Assembly (NCBI GenBank): GCA_009785865.1
Contig: WQVL01000012.1
Location: 1 to 46,312, forward strand
Direction: 5' to 3'
Source: Oscillospiraceae bacterium
Lineage (GTDB): Bacteria; Bacillota; Clostridia; TANB77; CAG-508
DNA length: 46,312 nt
How positions within the stretch are numbered: position 1 is the first letter of the stretch; each line of letters begins with the position of its first letter. The position numbers and the translations under genes were made by a program. Positions 24,620-37,372 of the stretch are shown in pieces. The notes below the pieces were generated by a model. That model was not told where the DNA came from and did not search any database. It was given only the letters and a program-made list of their open reading frames with translations.

Positions 24620-25372
24620 TTAATCATTATAATTTATTATTTTTGCAAATTCTTCTGGTTCTAAACAAGCTCCACCTACTAGTCCTCCATCTATTTCAGG
24701 CATATTGAAGAACCTTTTTGAATTTGTAGCATTAACAGATCCTCCATATTGAATTATCATTTCTTCTGCTATTTTTTCACCATATGACGTTCTGATTTTT
24801 TCTCTAACCCATCCTATGATTTCATTAACTTCTTCTTTCTTTGGTGTTTGTCCTGTTCCTATAGCCCAAAGTGGTTCATATGCAATTATAATTTTATGAA
24901 TGTCATGTTTTGGGATATCTCTTAAAGCTAATGATAATTGAACTATAATTACTTCTTCTATTCTGTTATGAGCTCTTTGCTCTAAATTTTCTCCTATACA
25001 TACTATTGGAGTCAGTCCATATTCTAATGCAGCTGCTACTTTTTTATTTACAGACCAATCTGTTTCTATAAAAAGTTGTCTTCTTTCAGAGTGACCTACA
25101 AGTACATATTCCGCACCAAGATCTTTTATCATTAAAGGAGATACTGCTCCTGTAAATGCTCCTTGTGCTTTCCAATACATGTTTTGTGCTCCGACTTTGA
25201 TGTTTGTTCCTTTTGTATGTAATACAGCATTTTGTATATTAGTAGAAGGAACACATAATACTACGTCTCCTTCTGCATCTTTCACAAGTGGTTTTAACCT
25301 TTCAATATACGGCCCTATCTCACTTGGTAGTTTGTTCATTTTCATATTCCCTACAATAAATTTTTTTCTCAT
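24620..25372 (-). CDS. tpiA: Triosephosphate isomerase
   Basis: Intact; VGHSERRQ and AYEPLWAIGTG motifs. Confidence 0.97.
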   Translation of the reverse strand: MRKKFIVGNMKMNKLPSEIGPYIERLKPLVKDAEGDVVLCVPSTNIQNAVLHTKGTNIKVGAQNMYWKAQGAFTGAVSPLMIKDLGAEYVLVGHSERRQLFIETDWSVNKKVAAALEYGLTPIVCIGENLEQRAHNRIEEVIIVQLSLALRDIPKHDIHKIIIAYEPLWAIGTGQTPKKEEVNEIIGWVREKIRTSYGEKIAEEMIIQYGGSVNATNSKRFFNMPEIDGGLVGGACLEPEEFAKIINYND

Positions 25373-25433
25373 TATTTTTCTCCTCTTCTTTCATACTTTC
25401 TTAATTATATTTTTGCAAATTATAATTTGCATA

Positions 25434-26645
25434 TTAATGACCACAATTTCCGCAACATCTCTTATCTTCTAAACACGCAATTCCTGGTAATACTTTTCCT
25501 TCAAGAAACTCTAATGAAGCCCCTCCACCTGTTGAAATATGCGTCACTTTATCTGCCACTCCTGCTTTATCTACTGCTGCAGCTGAATCTCCTCCACCTA
25601 TTATAGTGATTGCATCTAACTCAGCTAAAGTTTTTGCAATAGCTGTAGTTCCTTTTGCAAAGTTTGGAAATTCAAATACTCCCATAGGACCATTCCATAC
25701 TATAGTTTTCGCATTAACTAATGCACTCTTAAACTTTTCTACTGTCTTTGGACCTATATCTAATCCCATATACCCTTCAGGTATATCTCCTGATTCTGCT
25801 ATTGTTGTCTCACTGTCATTAGAAAATTCCTTAGCAACAATATTATCTATAGGTAATAATAATTCCACATTTTTTTGTTTAGCAACTTCTAAAATATTTT
25901 TTGCTAACTCTAATTTGTCATCTTCACATATTGATGTTCCAATGTCATGTCCTTGAGCCTTAAAAAATGTATATGCCATTCCTCCACCTATTATTAATGC
26001 GTCTACTTTATCCATTAAATTTTCTATAACTGATATTTTGTCAGATACTTTAGCTCCACCAAGTACAGCTACAAAAGGTCTTTGTGGATTTTGTACAGCT
26101 CCTCCCAAAAATTCTAATTCTTTTTCAATTAAGAATCCTGAAACTGCCGGCAAATATGCTGATACTCCCTCAGTAGAACAGTGTGCTCTATGAGCAGTTC
26201 CAAACGCATCATTAACAAATAGTTCAGCTAGTGATGCAAATTTTTTCGAAAGTTCTGCATCATTTTTGGTTTCTAATTTTTCAAACCTTACATTTTCTAA
26301 CAGAACAATTTCTCCTTCTTTCATGTCTGCTGTAAGAGTTTTTGCTGATTCACCTACTACATCAGTCGCCATTTTTACTTCTCTTCCTAGTAATCTTGAA
26401 AGTTCTTCAGCCACTGGTTTTAAAGAATATTTTGGTTCCGGCCCTTCTTTTGGACGTCCTAAATGAGAACAAAGTATAACTTTTGCTCCATTTTGAAGTA
26501 AATATTCTATTGTTGGAATAGCTGCTACTATTCTTCTATTATCTGTAATTTCAAGTGTTTCTTTATCTTGTGGTACATTGAAATCACATCTTACTAATAC
26601 TTTTTTACCTTTTACTTGGATATCTTTAACTGTTTTTTTATTCAT
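25434..26645 (-). CDS. pgk: Phosphoglycerate kinase
   Basis: Intact; [27 protein letters not shown] motifs. Confidence 0.97.
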   Translation of the reverse strand: MNKKTVKDIQVKGKKVLVRCDFNVPQDKETLEITDNRRIVAAIPTIEYLLQNGAKVILCSHLGRPKEGPEPKYSLKPVAEELSRLLGREVKMATDVVGESAKTLTADMKEGEIVLLENVRFEKLETKNDAELSKKFASLAELFVNDAFGTAHRAHCSTEGVSAYLPAVSGFLIEKELEFLGGAVQNPQRPFVAVLGGAKVSDKISVIENLMDKVDALIIGGGMAYTFFKAQGHDIGTSICEDDKLELAKNILEVAKQKNVELLLPIDNIVAKEFSNDSETTIAESGDIPEGYMGLDIGPKTVEKFKSALVNAKTIVWNGPMGVFEFPNFAKGTTAIAKTLAELDAITIIGGGDSAAAVDKAGVADKVTHISTGGGASLEFLEGKVLPGIACLEDKRCCGNCGH

Positions 26646-26664
26646 ACGCTTACCTCTATTTTCT

Positions 26665-27693
<1,029 letters not shown>

Positions 27694-27793
27694 TTAATTC
27701 ATCTTGCGAATTCTTTTACTCTGCCCTAGATATTCTATAATAAAAAAGAATACTTTTCAAGTATTCTTTTCTATTTTTATGCAATTTATTCGT

Positions 27794-28222
27794 TTATTTT
27801 TTCTTTCCAAATGTTATTTCTTGAAACAAGAAATCTTTTACCATCTTAAAAGTAATTCTTTTATTTAAAAAGTCATTTATCTCATTTTCGATTTTTTGTT
27901 GATATGGCGTTAATTCAACTTTTAATTCAAAATATAAAGCTCTCTTAACTTTCGTCCAAAAACTAATCTCTGCAGGCAAATTAGGTACACACAATCTAAA
28001 TTCTGAACCATTGAAATCTATAGTTTCTTCTGTTCTTTCTGGCATATCTAAATTATATGGACTTATAAGGCCATTTATCGTTGTAGCTACTTTTGCAATG
28101 TTTTTTATTCCGCCACTTTGGACTCCTGAACCAACTACCTTTTCTTCCATTTTGTGCCCCTCCCAATATCTTTTCTTTAGTATTTCTCTTATCTTTATAC
28201 TACAAAAAAGCAGTGGTTTCAA
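27794..28222 (-). CDS. Hypothetical protein
   Basis: Intact ORF; likely start at internal MEEKVVGSG; no family recognised. Confidence 0.6.
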   Translation of the reverse strand: MKPLLFCSIKIREILKKRYWEGHKMEEKVVGSGVQSGGIKNIAKVATTINGLISPYNLDMPERTEETIDFNGSEFRLCVPNLPAEISFWTKVKRALYFELKVELTPYQQKIENEINDFLNKRITFKMVKDFLFQEITFGKKK

Positions 28223-28276
28223 CAGTTTCTAAGAATATTTGTATTATATTTCAGTGTCAAAATTGTTACGATTTTA

Positions 28277-29612
28277 TTACATAACCTCCCCTATAAGTTC
28301 AAAATTATTTCTCTTTATTATCTTAACAGTAGAAATTTGGTTCTCCAAATTTATGTCATTTGCTTGATTAGAATCGAAGATTCCTACAACAATATAGTTA
28401 GTGGTATGCCCTTTAATCTGTTCTCCTTCTCTTTGTTCAAATAAAACTTGAATCTCTTTTCCTACATGCATTTCTAAAAACGTTTTTTCATTTTTTCCCG
28501 ACAATTCGATAAGTCTTTTACTTCTTTCTTCCTTAATTTTCTCATTCACTTGCTCTGCCATTTTTGCTGCCGGAGTTCCTTTTCTTGGAGAGAATTTAAA
28601 TATATGCATCTTGCTGAAATTTATCTTTTCTAAAAATCCATATGTCTTTTCAAAGTCTTCTTCCGTCTCACCTGGGAATCCCACTATCACATCTGTAGTC
28701 AACCCCGCTTCCGGAAATTTTTCTCTTAGCAATCTCACACTCTCTTCAAATTGTTTCGTAGAATACTTTCTATTCATTCTCTTTAATGTTTTATCATTTC
28801 CACTTTGAAGAGAAAGGTGAAAATGATCACATATCTTATCTAGTCTCTTTAGTCTCCTAACAAACTCTTCTGTGATTAGTGTTGGTTCTAATGATCCTAG
28901 TCTAATTCTTTTCAGACCTTCAACTTTATTAACTTCTTCTAATAAATCTATTATTCCTATATTAGATAAATCTTTACCATATGATGCTATATGTATTCCT
29001 GTTATAACAACTTCCTTTATTCCTTTTCTTACAGCTTCTCTAATTTCATTTACTACACTTTCTGGTTTCCTACTTCTAACTCTACCTTTAGCATATGGAA
29101 TTATGCAATACGAACAAAAGTTATCACATCCATCTTGTACTTTAATAGATATCCTTGCTCTCTCAGTATGTGCTGTTATCTCAAAATCCAAGAACTCATT
29201 ACTATTAGGAGTCAAGTCATCAATACTATTTGTTTCTACATCATTCACATATCCTTCAATTATTTCTACAATGTCTTTTTTCTTATCATTCAGTATAACT
29301 ATCTCAACTTCCAATATTTCCTCTACTTCTTCTTTTGATACTTCAGCATAGCAACCCGTTACAACTACAATTCCTTCTGGATTTAGCTTTTTTGCTTTTC
29401 TAATTATCTGTCTCGACTTTTTATCTGACATATTAGTTACAGTGCATGTGTTTATAACATAAATATCCGCTTTGGTTTCAAAACCTACTTTCTCATATCC
29501 CTTTTGTGTAAACTGTTCTATCATTCCATTGGTTTCATATTGATTCACCTTACATCCGAAGTGTATAAAATGCCACTCTATTCAATTTATTAACATTGGT
29601 TTCTTCTAGCAT
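28277..29612 (-). CDS. mtaB: MiaB-like tRNA methylthiotransferase (MtaB type), reconstructed across one CGG +1 shift
   Basis: The ORF track starts at MNQYETNG. Reading back through ccg 29556-29558 with one C skipped gives MLEETNVNKLNRVAFYTLGCKVNQYETNGM; length 1336-1 divisible by 3. Radical SAM CxxxCxxC (CDNFCSYC). Confidence 0.93.
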
Positions 29613-29695
29613 ATCTATTACTCTCTTTCATGATTTATATTATACTTATTTGGTATTTCTTCTTTATCCTTTACCTCTTTTTCTTTCCATAGAAT

Positions 29696-29725
29696 AAGGC
29701 GGCTAATAGCCGCCTTACAATTATC
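29696..29725 (-). terminator. Terminator hairpin downstream of mreB
   Basis: AAGGCGGCTATTAGCCGCCTT palindrome followed by T-rich sequence on the minus strand. Confidence 0.75.
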
Positions 29726-30728
29726 TTCTTCTTGTTCTTCCATCTAAACTATCTAAGTTATCTAAGGCTTTTCCTGTCCCTAATGCTACACATGATACCG
29801 CATCTTCTGCTATCATAACAGTTATACCTGTTTTTTCTTGTAACAGCTTATCTAGTCCATCTACTAAGCATCCGCCACCTGTCATATATATTCCTTTGTC
29901 ACTTATATCTGCTGCTAATTCTGGTGGTGTTTTTTCTAATACTGAATGAACTGCATCGATTATAGCCGTTGCCGGTTCTTCTAACGCCTCCATCATTTCA
30001 CTAGAATATATTGTAAGGGTTTTTGGTAGTCCTGTAACCAAGTCTCTTCCTCTAATGTCCATTTCTACATCTTGTATTTTTGGATACACACAACCAATAG
30101 TCATTTTTAAATCTTCAGCTGTTCTTTCTCCGATCATAACATTGTGTTTCTTTTTAATATACTTAACTATTGCTTCATCCAACTTATCTCCAGCTACTTT
30201 AAGCGATGTATTCACAACAGATCCTCCTAGAGATATAACCGCTACATCTGTTGTTCCCCCACCTATATCTACTACCATATTCCCACACGGTTTAGATATA
30301 TCTATTCCTGCACCAATTGCTGCCGCTATTGGTTCTTCTATCAAATATACTCTTCTCGCTCCAGCTTGAGAAGCTGCGTCTACTACTGCTTTCTTTTCTA
30401 CTTCTGTAACTTGTGATGGTATACAAATCATGATTCTAGGGGCAAAAACAAATTTTCCACATATTTTGTGTATAAAATATTTAAGCATCTTTTCTGTAAC
30501 TGTATAATCAGAAATAACACCATCTTTCAATGGTCTTGTTGCCACTATGTTTCCTGGAGTTCTTCCAAGCATTTTTCTTGCTTCAGTACCAACTGCTAAT
30601 ACTTCACTAGTTACATTATTAATAGCAACAACTGCTGGTTCTCTTAGCACTATCCCTTTACCTTTTGAGTATGCTATTACAGTCGCTGTACCTAAATCTA
30701 TTCCTATATCTTGTCCAAATCCGAACAT
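29721..30728 (-). CDS. mreB: Rod-shape determining protein MreB/Mbl
   Basis: Intact; GIDLGTATV, DIGGGTTDVAVISLGG motifs. Confidence 0.93.
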   Translation of the reverse strand: MFGFGQDIGIDLGTATVIAYSKGKGIVLREPAVVAINNVTSEVLAVGTEARKMLGRTPGNIVATRPLKDGVISDYTVTEKMLKYFIHKICGKFVFAPRIMICIPSQVTEVEKKAVVDAASQAGARRVYLIEEPIAAAIGAGIDISKPCGNMVVDIGGGTTDVAVISLGGSVVNTSLKVAGDKLDEAIVKYIKKKHNVMIGERTAEDLKMTIGCVYPKIQDVEMDIRGRDLVTGLPKTLTIYSSEMMEALEEPATAIIDAVHSVLEKTPPELAADISDKGIYMTGGGCLVDGLDKLLQEKTGITVMIAEDAVSCVALGTGKALDNLDSLDGRTRRR

Positions 30729-30873
30729 GCACCATCTATCCCTTCTTTATTTGAAATATTTCATTATTGTTACAAATTTGTTGCAATTATATTACAAAAA
30801 AAATAAAATAGCAATTGTTTTTTCAAACTTTGCTATTTTTACTATTTGCTATATTATTTGCTATATTAATTAC

Positions 30874-31302
30874 CTAAAAATCAAAAGTTGGTAATGTAAT
30901 TAAACCTCCACGCCCAGGTCTCTCATCCAGGAAATTTATTCTAACGCTATAGCTATTCCTCACTCCAAATCTTTCTTCAATCATTACAGTTTCATTTGGC
31001 TCAAAATTTCTAAGTTCTATGTATCCACTTCCTACATAATTTTCTCTTTCGTTATAAATGATAAATTGAAGATACGCTTTGTCAATTAGTTCTCCTGTGC
31101 GATTTGATATCTCACCTTCTACATATACACCAACATCTGTTGCCTCCACTCTGGTCATAACTAGCTGAGGTGACTCAAATGTTATTCTATAATTCAAATT
31201 TGTACGTGGCCTATGCATTACAAAATGTGTTGCAATCATAAGAAATACAAATACTGCTCCAATTATTATAAAATACTTTCTAAATTGCTTCATCCTATCC
31301 AT
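30874..31302 (-). CDS. Hypothetical membrane-anchored protein, FxLYD-like
   Basis: N-terminal TM, EISNRTGELIDKAYLQFIIYNERENYVGSGY. Confidence 0.65.
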   Translation of the reverse strand: MDRMKQFRKYFIIIGAVFVFLMIATHFVMHRPRTNLNYRITFESPQLVMTRVEATDVGVYVEGEISNRTGELIDKAYLQFIIYNERENYVGSGYIELRNFEPNETVMIEERFGVRNSYSVRINFLDERPGRGGLITLPTFDF

Positions 31303-31400
31303 TACTATTTCTCCTTAATATATGTTTTTAAATTTATTTTTTCAAAAATTAAACTTCGAGGGATAAGTCTAAAGACCTACCCCTCTTTTTTCTTTAGCCC

Positions 31401-31700
31401 TTAGTCGGGCCAGTTTTGGGGTTCTGATTCTAACCCATCAAGGAAACTCTTTATGGCATCAATTGCTGAAGATACAGGAATCTCTCCTGTACAAACTTGA
31501 CGGACAAGCGATAAGAATGGTTTTTTCAAATCAATGAAATAGTCCCATTCAAATTCGTGCCGTGCAAAGATGCCTATTTTCTCCTGGATTTCCTCTTCCT
31601 TTACTTCTTCAAGTGCACTTAGCAGTAATCTGCTCATATGTTTTACATCATCAAATTCTTTAGTAAAGTTCCGAATGACTTGCATTGCTACTGACAACAT
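31401..31700 (-). CDS. Orphan protein of unknown function (standard-reading class)
   Basis: ATG at 31700 (MLSVAMQVIRNFTKEFDD) with AAAGGGGGC upstream; in-frame CGG at 31671-31673 and 31560-31562 without a frame change. Confidence 0.65.
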   Translation of the reverse strand: MLSVAMQVIRNFTKEFDDVKHMSRLLLSALEEVKEEEIQEKIGIFARHEFEWDYFIDLKKPFLSLVRQVCTGEIPVSSAIDAIKSFLDGLESEPQNWPD

Positions 31701-31806
31701 ATTGTTGCCCCCTTTGCGGGTTTCCCCAAATTTACAGACAGAACAACATCTGTATGCTAAAATTATATTACATTTTCGAGGAAAAGTCAAATTATGTAAA
31801 ACAGAC

Positions 31807-33020
31807 TCATAGTACTTTGGAGTCTATTATATCAGTTATTTCACTAAAATCATTTATCTCATAATTAGGAATAAATGCATTATCTTCTTTTGTTGTATTG
31901 CATTTCACTGTAATCATTCCGATTTGTGATGCAGAAATTAAATTTTTACTCTGGTCATCAACTAGTATCGCTTCAGTTGCAACAACATTGTGCAGCTCTA
32001 ATATCCTTTGATACAACGCTTGACTTGGTTTCTCATCTTTGAAGTCTTCACTTAGATATATGTAATCAAGTATTTCATGTAAGTTAAATTTTTGTGCAAT
32101 ATAATCCATCCATTTTCTAGGGTGATTTGTTAGAGTAACAATTATATAATCTTCTTTTAATTTGTTAACAATATTCTTGATATCAGTATGAATTTCATAA
32201 GTATCTAAATGTTCTTTCTCGATTTGTGATCTATCATCTTTATCACTAGATATGTCTTGCCAGAATCTTTCAATACTAATTTGGCCTATTATGAGCTCTT
32301 TATATTTTGAGTAAAAAGTTTCATAATCTACTCTAGGTTCTGTAAGCCTATTATATAAATCCGTTAATTTTATTCTAGATCCATCCACCACATTTGGGAA
32401 CAATACTCCCATCGTATCAATAACAAGAATCTTTTTCTTTTGCTTTTTTAATATCTCAATAATAGCATTGTCAATCTTTTCAATAGTATAGTTGTTTTCT
32501 ACAATCTTTATATCCGACCCTTTAGCTTTTTCAATTAAGTATTCTTGATATTGCCACGCCCTATTAATATTTTCTATTTTATAACTAGACCTATTAATTC
32601 CCTGACTAGTTCCCAATTTTTGAATGTGCTTTTCTTGGTTCTCAGCAGTCACAACAAAGTGCATAAATTCAATGGTTTTATCAATCTCGATTAAATTAGG
32701 AATCAAGTGTATCCCTTCAATTATGATATCTTCTTGCTCTTTTTCGCTCTTTCTACAATAGCGTTTATACCTTCTTGCAAAACTTTAGATTGCTCAATAA
32801 ACCCTGAAATTTCTTTCAAATCAGGCTCATAGTCATCGAAAACAGCTTTGATAGCTGAATTATGAAGTATAGGACTCTCTTCCTTTGATTTAAATGCTCG
32901 CATGATCTCTCTTATATTATCAGTACTAACTATTTGTCCTATATTTAGTTTCTTAGATAATCTCCTTGAGAAAAAAGTTTTACCTACTCCAGGAGCACCA
33001 CTTATAAATATTAATTTCAT
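31807..33020 (-). CDS. 2-phosphoglycerate kinase-like domain fused to HAD hydrolase; broken at an A-run (pseudogene, -1 frameshift or indel)
   Basis: ORFs 33020-32721 (FISGAPGVGKTFFSRRL) and 32706-31807 are parts of one protein. Frame is restored by adding one A or a -1 shift at GCG AAA AAG AGC (T-run 32740-32744). No CGG at the break. 1214+1 divisible by 3. Confidence 0.75.
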
Positions 33021-33063
33021 TTTAGCTTCCTCCGCTTAACTTCAATTTATCTAATCTAAATAC

Positions 33064-36000
33064 CTAAGATAATTCTCTTCCTAAGTATGTTGAATATATG
33101 TAGGTTTCCTTTACATCTTTATTCGTAGAACCTTCTATTGCTCTTTTATATATACTCAATTGCTCTTTGTATTTTTTAATAAGCTTTTCTTCCTTCCCAT
33201 CTTCGATGTAATTTGTTTTATAATCTACTAATACTATCTTATCATCTTTATCAACGAAGTATAGGTCGACGATCCCTTGCACTAAAATATTTTCTTCTAG
33301 ATCATTCTTATATATTTCCTTTGCAGGAATATTAATATAGAACGGCTGCTCTTTGAATACTTTCTTTGCTTTTTGTACTCTAGCATATATCTCGGATTTA
33401 GTAAACTTCAATATTTGTTTTAAGTCTACAGAATCCGCTTCGTTTCTCGTAAGAATTTCTTTTTGAACAAGACTATTTATGAGTTCCTCTACTCTTTGTT
33501 CGTCGTAGTCCAACTTGAAATCTACGTTTTGTAATATCAAATGTACTGCCGTTCCTATTTCTGCGCCCGTTAATTTAATAGTTTTTTCTAAAAATTTAGG
33601 TTTTTTAGCTATACTTATCTCTTTATCTTCATTCTCATCATTTGAAATATTACTGTCCATTTTTTCAGATATTTCTGTCACTGAACTTTTACCCTTTACT
33701 TGAGTTAATCCTTTATTTGGATATTGCCAGTTTAGCAGTTCCTGAATTTGTATGTACTCTGCCTCTTCCACATCGTCGCTTTTCATTTTTGCCAAGATTC
33801 TTATGTCTTCTAGACTTTTTCCTTTTTTAGCTTCTAAATCAGATGTTTCACTCTCTGCCTTTTCAGTATCATTCCCTGCTTTCAAAACATCTTTCTTGCT
33901 GTGATAGTTTACATCTAATATGTTTGATATCTCTTTGTTCTGGTTTTTAACAACTAGCTTTAACCAATCCAAATAACATTTTACATTTTTAAGTTCAGAT
34001 ATAAGGATATTATTATTTGCTGGTGAGCTTGAGCTATGATCTTCTTCTCCGCTTTTTGCATATCCCTGTCATTATTAGTTTTTCTTTGCTACGAGTTAGA
34101 GCCACATATAATAGCCTCATTTCTTCTGATAGAATTTCGTTCTTCGCTTTTATCTTTATAGCTTCCTTTGCTAATGTAGGATATTCTATTTTTCTTTCAT
34201 AATTTATATACTTAGGCCCAAACCCAATATCTTGATGTAGTAATAGATTTTCATTCAAGTCTCTCTCATTAAATTGTTTCCCCATCCCGCACAAGAATAC
34301 AACTGGAAATTCTAAACCTTTACTTTTGTGTATACTCATTATTCTAACGCTATTTTCATTTTCTCCTATTACTTTTGCTGCCCCGAAATCAATAGCCCCT
34401 TCACTAACCTTATCTAAATATTGTATAAAATTATATAACCCTTTAAAGCTTGCTTGCTCATATTCTTTAGCTTTCTCGAAAAGTTTTTTAAGATTGGCCG
34501 TTCTAATCTCTCCATTATCCATAACACTAACATAACTATAATATCCTGTTTTTTCATATATGTACCAAATAAGCTCATGCAACTTCAAATACTCTTGCTT
34601 ATCTTGAAACTCTTTGAGTAGTTCTAAAAAGTTATTGATTTTTTCATTAACTTCCTCACTACTATTGATACTTCTTCCGTATCCACAAAAAGCTTCATAA
34701 TAGCTAACATTCTTACTGCCTAGTCTTATTTCTAATAATTCATTATCTAAAAAGTTTCCTATCATAGATCGTAATACTGTAACTAATGGAATATCATTAT
34801 TCGGATTATCAATTACTTTCAAAAGGGCCATAATAGTTTGCACTTCAACTTCTTCAAAGTAATTGTTTCCGCTATCTGTGAAAACAGTTATATCCAAATT
34901 AGATAACTCTTTTTCATATGCATTTGCAACACCTGTAGTTGTTCTGAGAAGTATCGCTATATCTTTAAACTCTAAATTCCTATACCCTATATTCTTATCA
35001 TATACTTGTATTTCGCTTTCCAACATCTCTTTAATTTTATACGAAACAAATTTGGCTTCTATTTGTACATTAGTTTGAAGAAGATCTTCCTCATCAAAAT
35101 CTCCTTCTTCTTTGCTATCTCCCACATCAATTATATGCAGCTCAGGCTTATACAAATTATCATTTGTGTCTCCATCTACTTTATCTATATTCTCCGGATA
35201 ACTGCTGCCTAAATTCAAGTATTCTTCTTCTGTATACTCAATATCTCCTAACTTTTTACTCATAATGCTTTTGAATATTAAGTTAGTTATATCTAGTACT
35301 TCTTTTCTACTTCTAAAATTTTTAAATAGCTTAATCTTCGTCCCTGTTTCCTTTGACTTTTCATTATCCGCTTCTAGATATCTATCATACTTCTCTAAAA
35401 ACAATTCAGGTCTTGCTTGTCTAAACTTATATATGCTTTGCTTTACATCTCCTACCATAAAGATATTGTTTCCCTTAGAAATAGCCCCCAAGATATATTC
35501 TTGAACCAAGTTACTATCTTGATATTCATCTATAGCTATTTCAGCAAATTTTTCTTGATACATTTTAGCTACTGGACTAGCAACACGTCTTCCTTCTTCA
35601 TCCTTTTTTACTAATATGTTTAAAGCTAAATGTTCAATATCATTAAAGTCTATTATGTTTTTTTCTTCTTTCGCTTCTTGATATTTTTCACCAAAACTTA
35701 TGACTAGTTTTTTAATAGAGTCTAAACTTTCATGCATCATAAAAATATCTTCTTTGGCTTGTTCAGAAGAGTATATGAATATTTTTTTTACATCTCCATC
35801 AAATTTTTTCTTAACTTTATCTCTTACAGCTTTTGCCTCATCTTTTAATTCAGACTCTATCTTCGGACTCCCTGGCCATCTCATAAACTCTACCCTTTGG
35901 ACTAACTCATATAACCCATCCCATGTGTGTTCCTTTGATAATATCGGCTGAAGTTCATTTATATCATTTTGTATTGTCTCTTCGTACTTCTTTAGCTCTA

Positions 36001-36740
36001 AATCTTCATTAAGTCTTGTTTTAACGTCACCCAAAGAACTAATATGGCTTTCCACATCTTCTTTAAAAGCTTCTATTAAGATTTGACCCCACTCTGTTTT
36101 AGCAAAGTCTAATCCTCTTGACTCAGCTCCTAGTTCTTTATCCCTGTTAAACTTTTCTGCTTGCTCACTTATCCATTCCTCTGGGAAAGGAGCGCTTTGA
36201 ATAAACTTAAATATCTTTATTATCATGTCCTTTAGATCTTGATCACTTTTATAACTTGTATATGTATTTATCAACTTAAGAAATTCTTCCGATTCTTCTT
36301 CATATAGTTCATCAAAAAGCTCTTCTAATACTTCTTGTTTTAATAACTCTATTTCTTCATTATTTCCTAATCTGAAGTTTGGAGACACCTCTATTTCATA
36401 AAAATAGTTCTTTATTACATCTAAGCAAAATGAATGTATTGTTGATATGCTTGCTTTACCTAACAATATGATTTGTTTTTGCAAATTTCTATCTTCTGGA
36501 TTTTCTTCTATCTTTTCATATAGTTTTTCTAAGATACGTTCTCGCATTTCTGCTGCTGCTGCATTTGTGAATGTAACTACCAGTAGTTTATCTATATCTA
36601 TTTTGTCATCTATAACTTTTTTAACTATACGCTCAACTAATACAGCAGTTTTTCCACTACCGCGCTGCTGCTGCAACTAATATATTAGAATCTTTAGTTT
36701 CTATTGCTAATAGCTGTTCTTCAGTCCACCTTGTTCCCAT
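33064..36740 (-). CDS. addA: ATP-dependent helicase/nuclease subunit A (AddA), reconstructed across two CGG +1 shifts
   Basis: [39 protein letters not shown] restored at ccg 36660-36662; second join at 34049-34051 (CKKGEEDHSSSSP); length 3677-2 divisible by 3; VDYKTNYI nuclease motif. Confidence 0.94.
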
Positions 36741-36959
36741 ATAGCTTTCCTCCATTTATATATAATACTATATCATAATTTTAAGCATAATAAAATGCAT
36801 ACATGAACAACGTTGTAACTTGTCAAAATCTTGCAAATTATGTAAAGTTATGGTAAAATATATATGAAGACCTGTAGTATTAAGGCCTTCCAAATTTGGG
36901 AGGTTTAATCGTGTGTTCACCTCCTACAATTTGAAATACAAAAGAAGGAGGCACACACA

Positions 36960-37280
36960 ATGGGTACTGTTTTAGCAACAGCGGATATTCTTAAATACCT
37001 TAGAGTTATTTATAAGGAAGAATACTCCATGACAGAAGTAAAAGGCATACATTACTTCTACCCATCAATAATGGGAGAAAAGGATTTTGTATCCTACCAA
37101 AAGCGTTTTAAAGCAGAGAACGAGGCATTTATACAATATGTCTCTTCAGGCTCAAAAGCTATTGTATTAGAACTTACATGTTTGAGTTCAGTAGCTTTTA
37201 GCTCTGGCATCGAAGGCGTTAGCGACCTCATAATTGGTAGCTTCGAAATCGTTGCCCATAACCTGACATTCAGCAGCTAA
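36960..37280 (+). CDS. Orphan protein of unknown function
   Basis: ORF with SD AAGAAGGAGG; no in-frame CGG; codon use similar to the other orphan genes. Confidence 0.6.
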   Translation: MGTVLATADILKYLRVIYKEEYSMTEVKGIHYFYPSIMGEKDFVSYQKRFKAENEAFIQYVSSGSKAIVLELTCLSSVAFSSGIEGVSDLIIGSFEIVAHNLTFSS

Positions 37281-37302
37281 GAATTCAGCTGTTTGCAGAA
37301 CA

Positions 37303-37343
37303 AAGGAAAGAACCAGCAAGCCGCTGGTTCTTTCCTTTTCTTA
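37303..37343 (+). terminator. Terminator hairpin
   Basis: AAAGGAAAGAACCAGCAAGCCGCTGGTTCTTTCCTTTTCTT. Confidence 0.8.
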
Positions 37344-37372
37344 GCACTCTAATTTTCTTGTCACTATCATAA

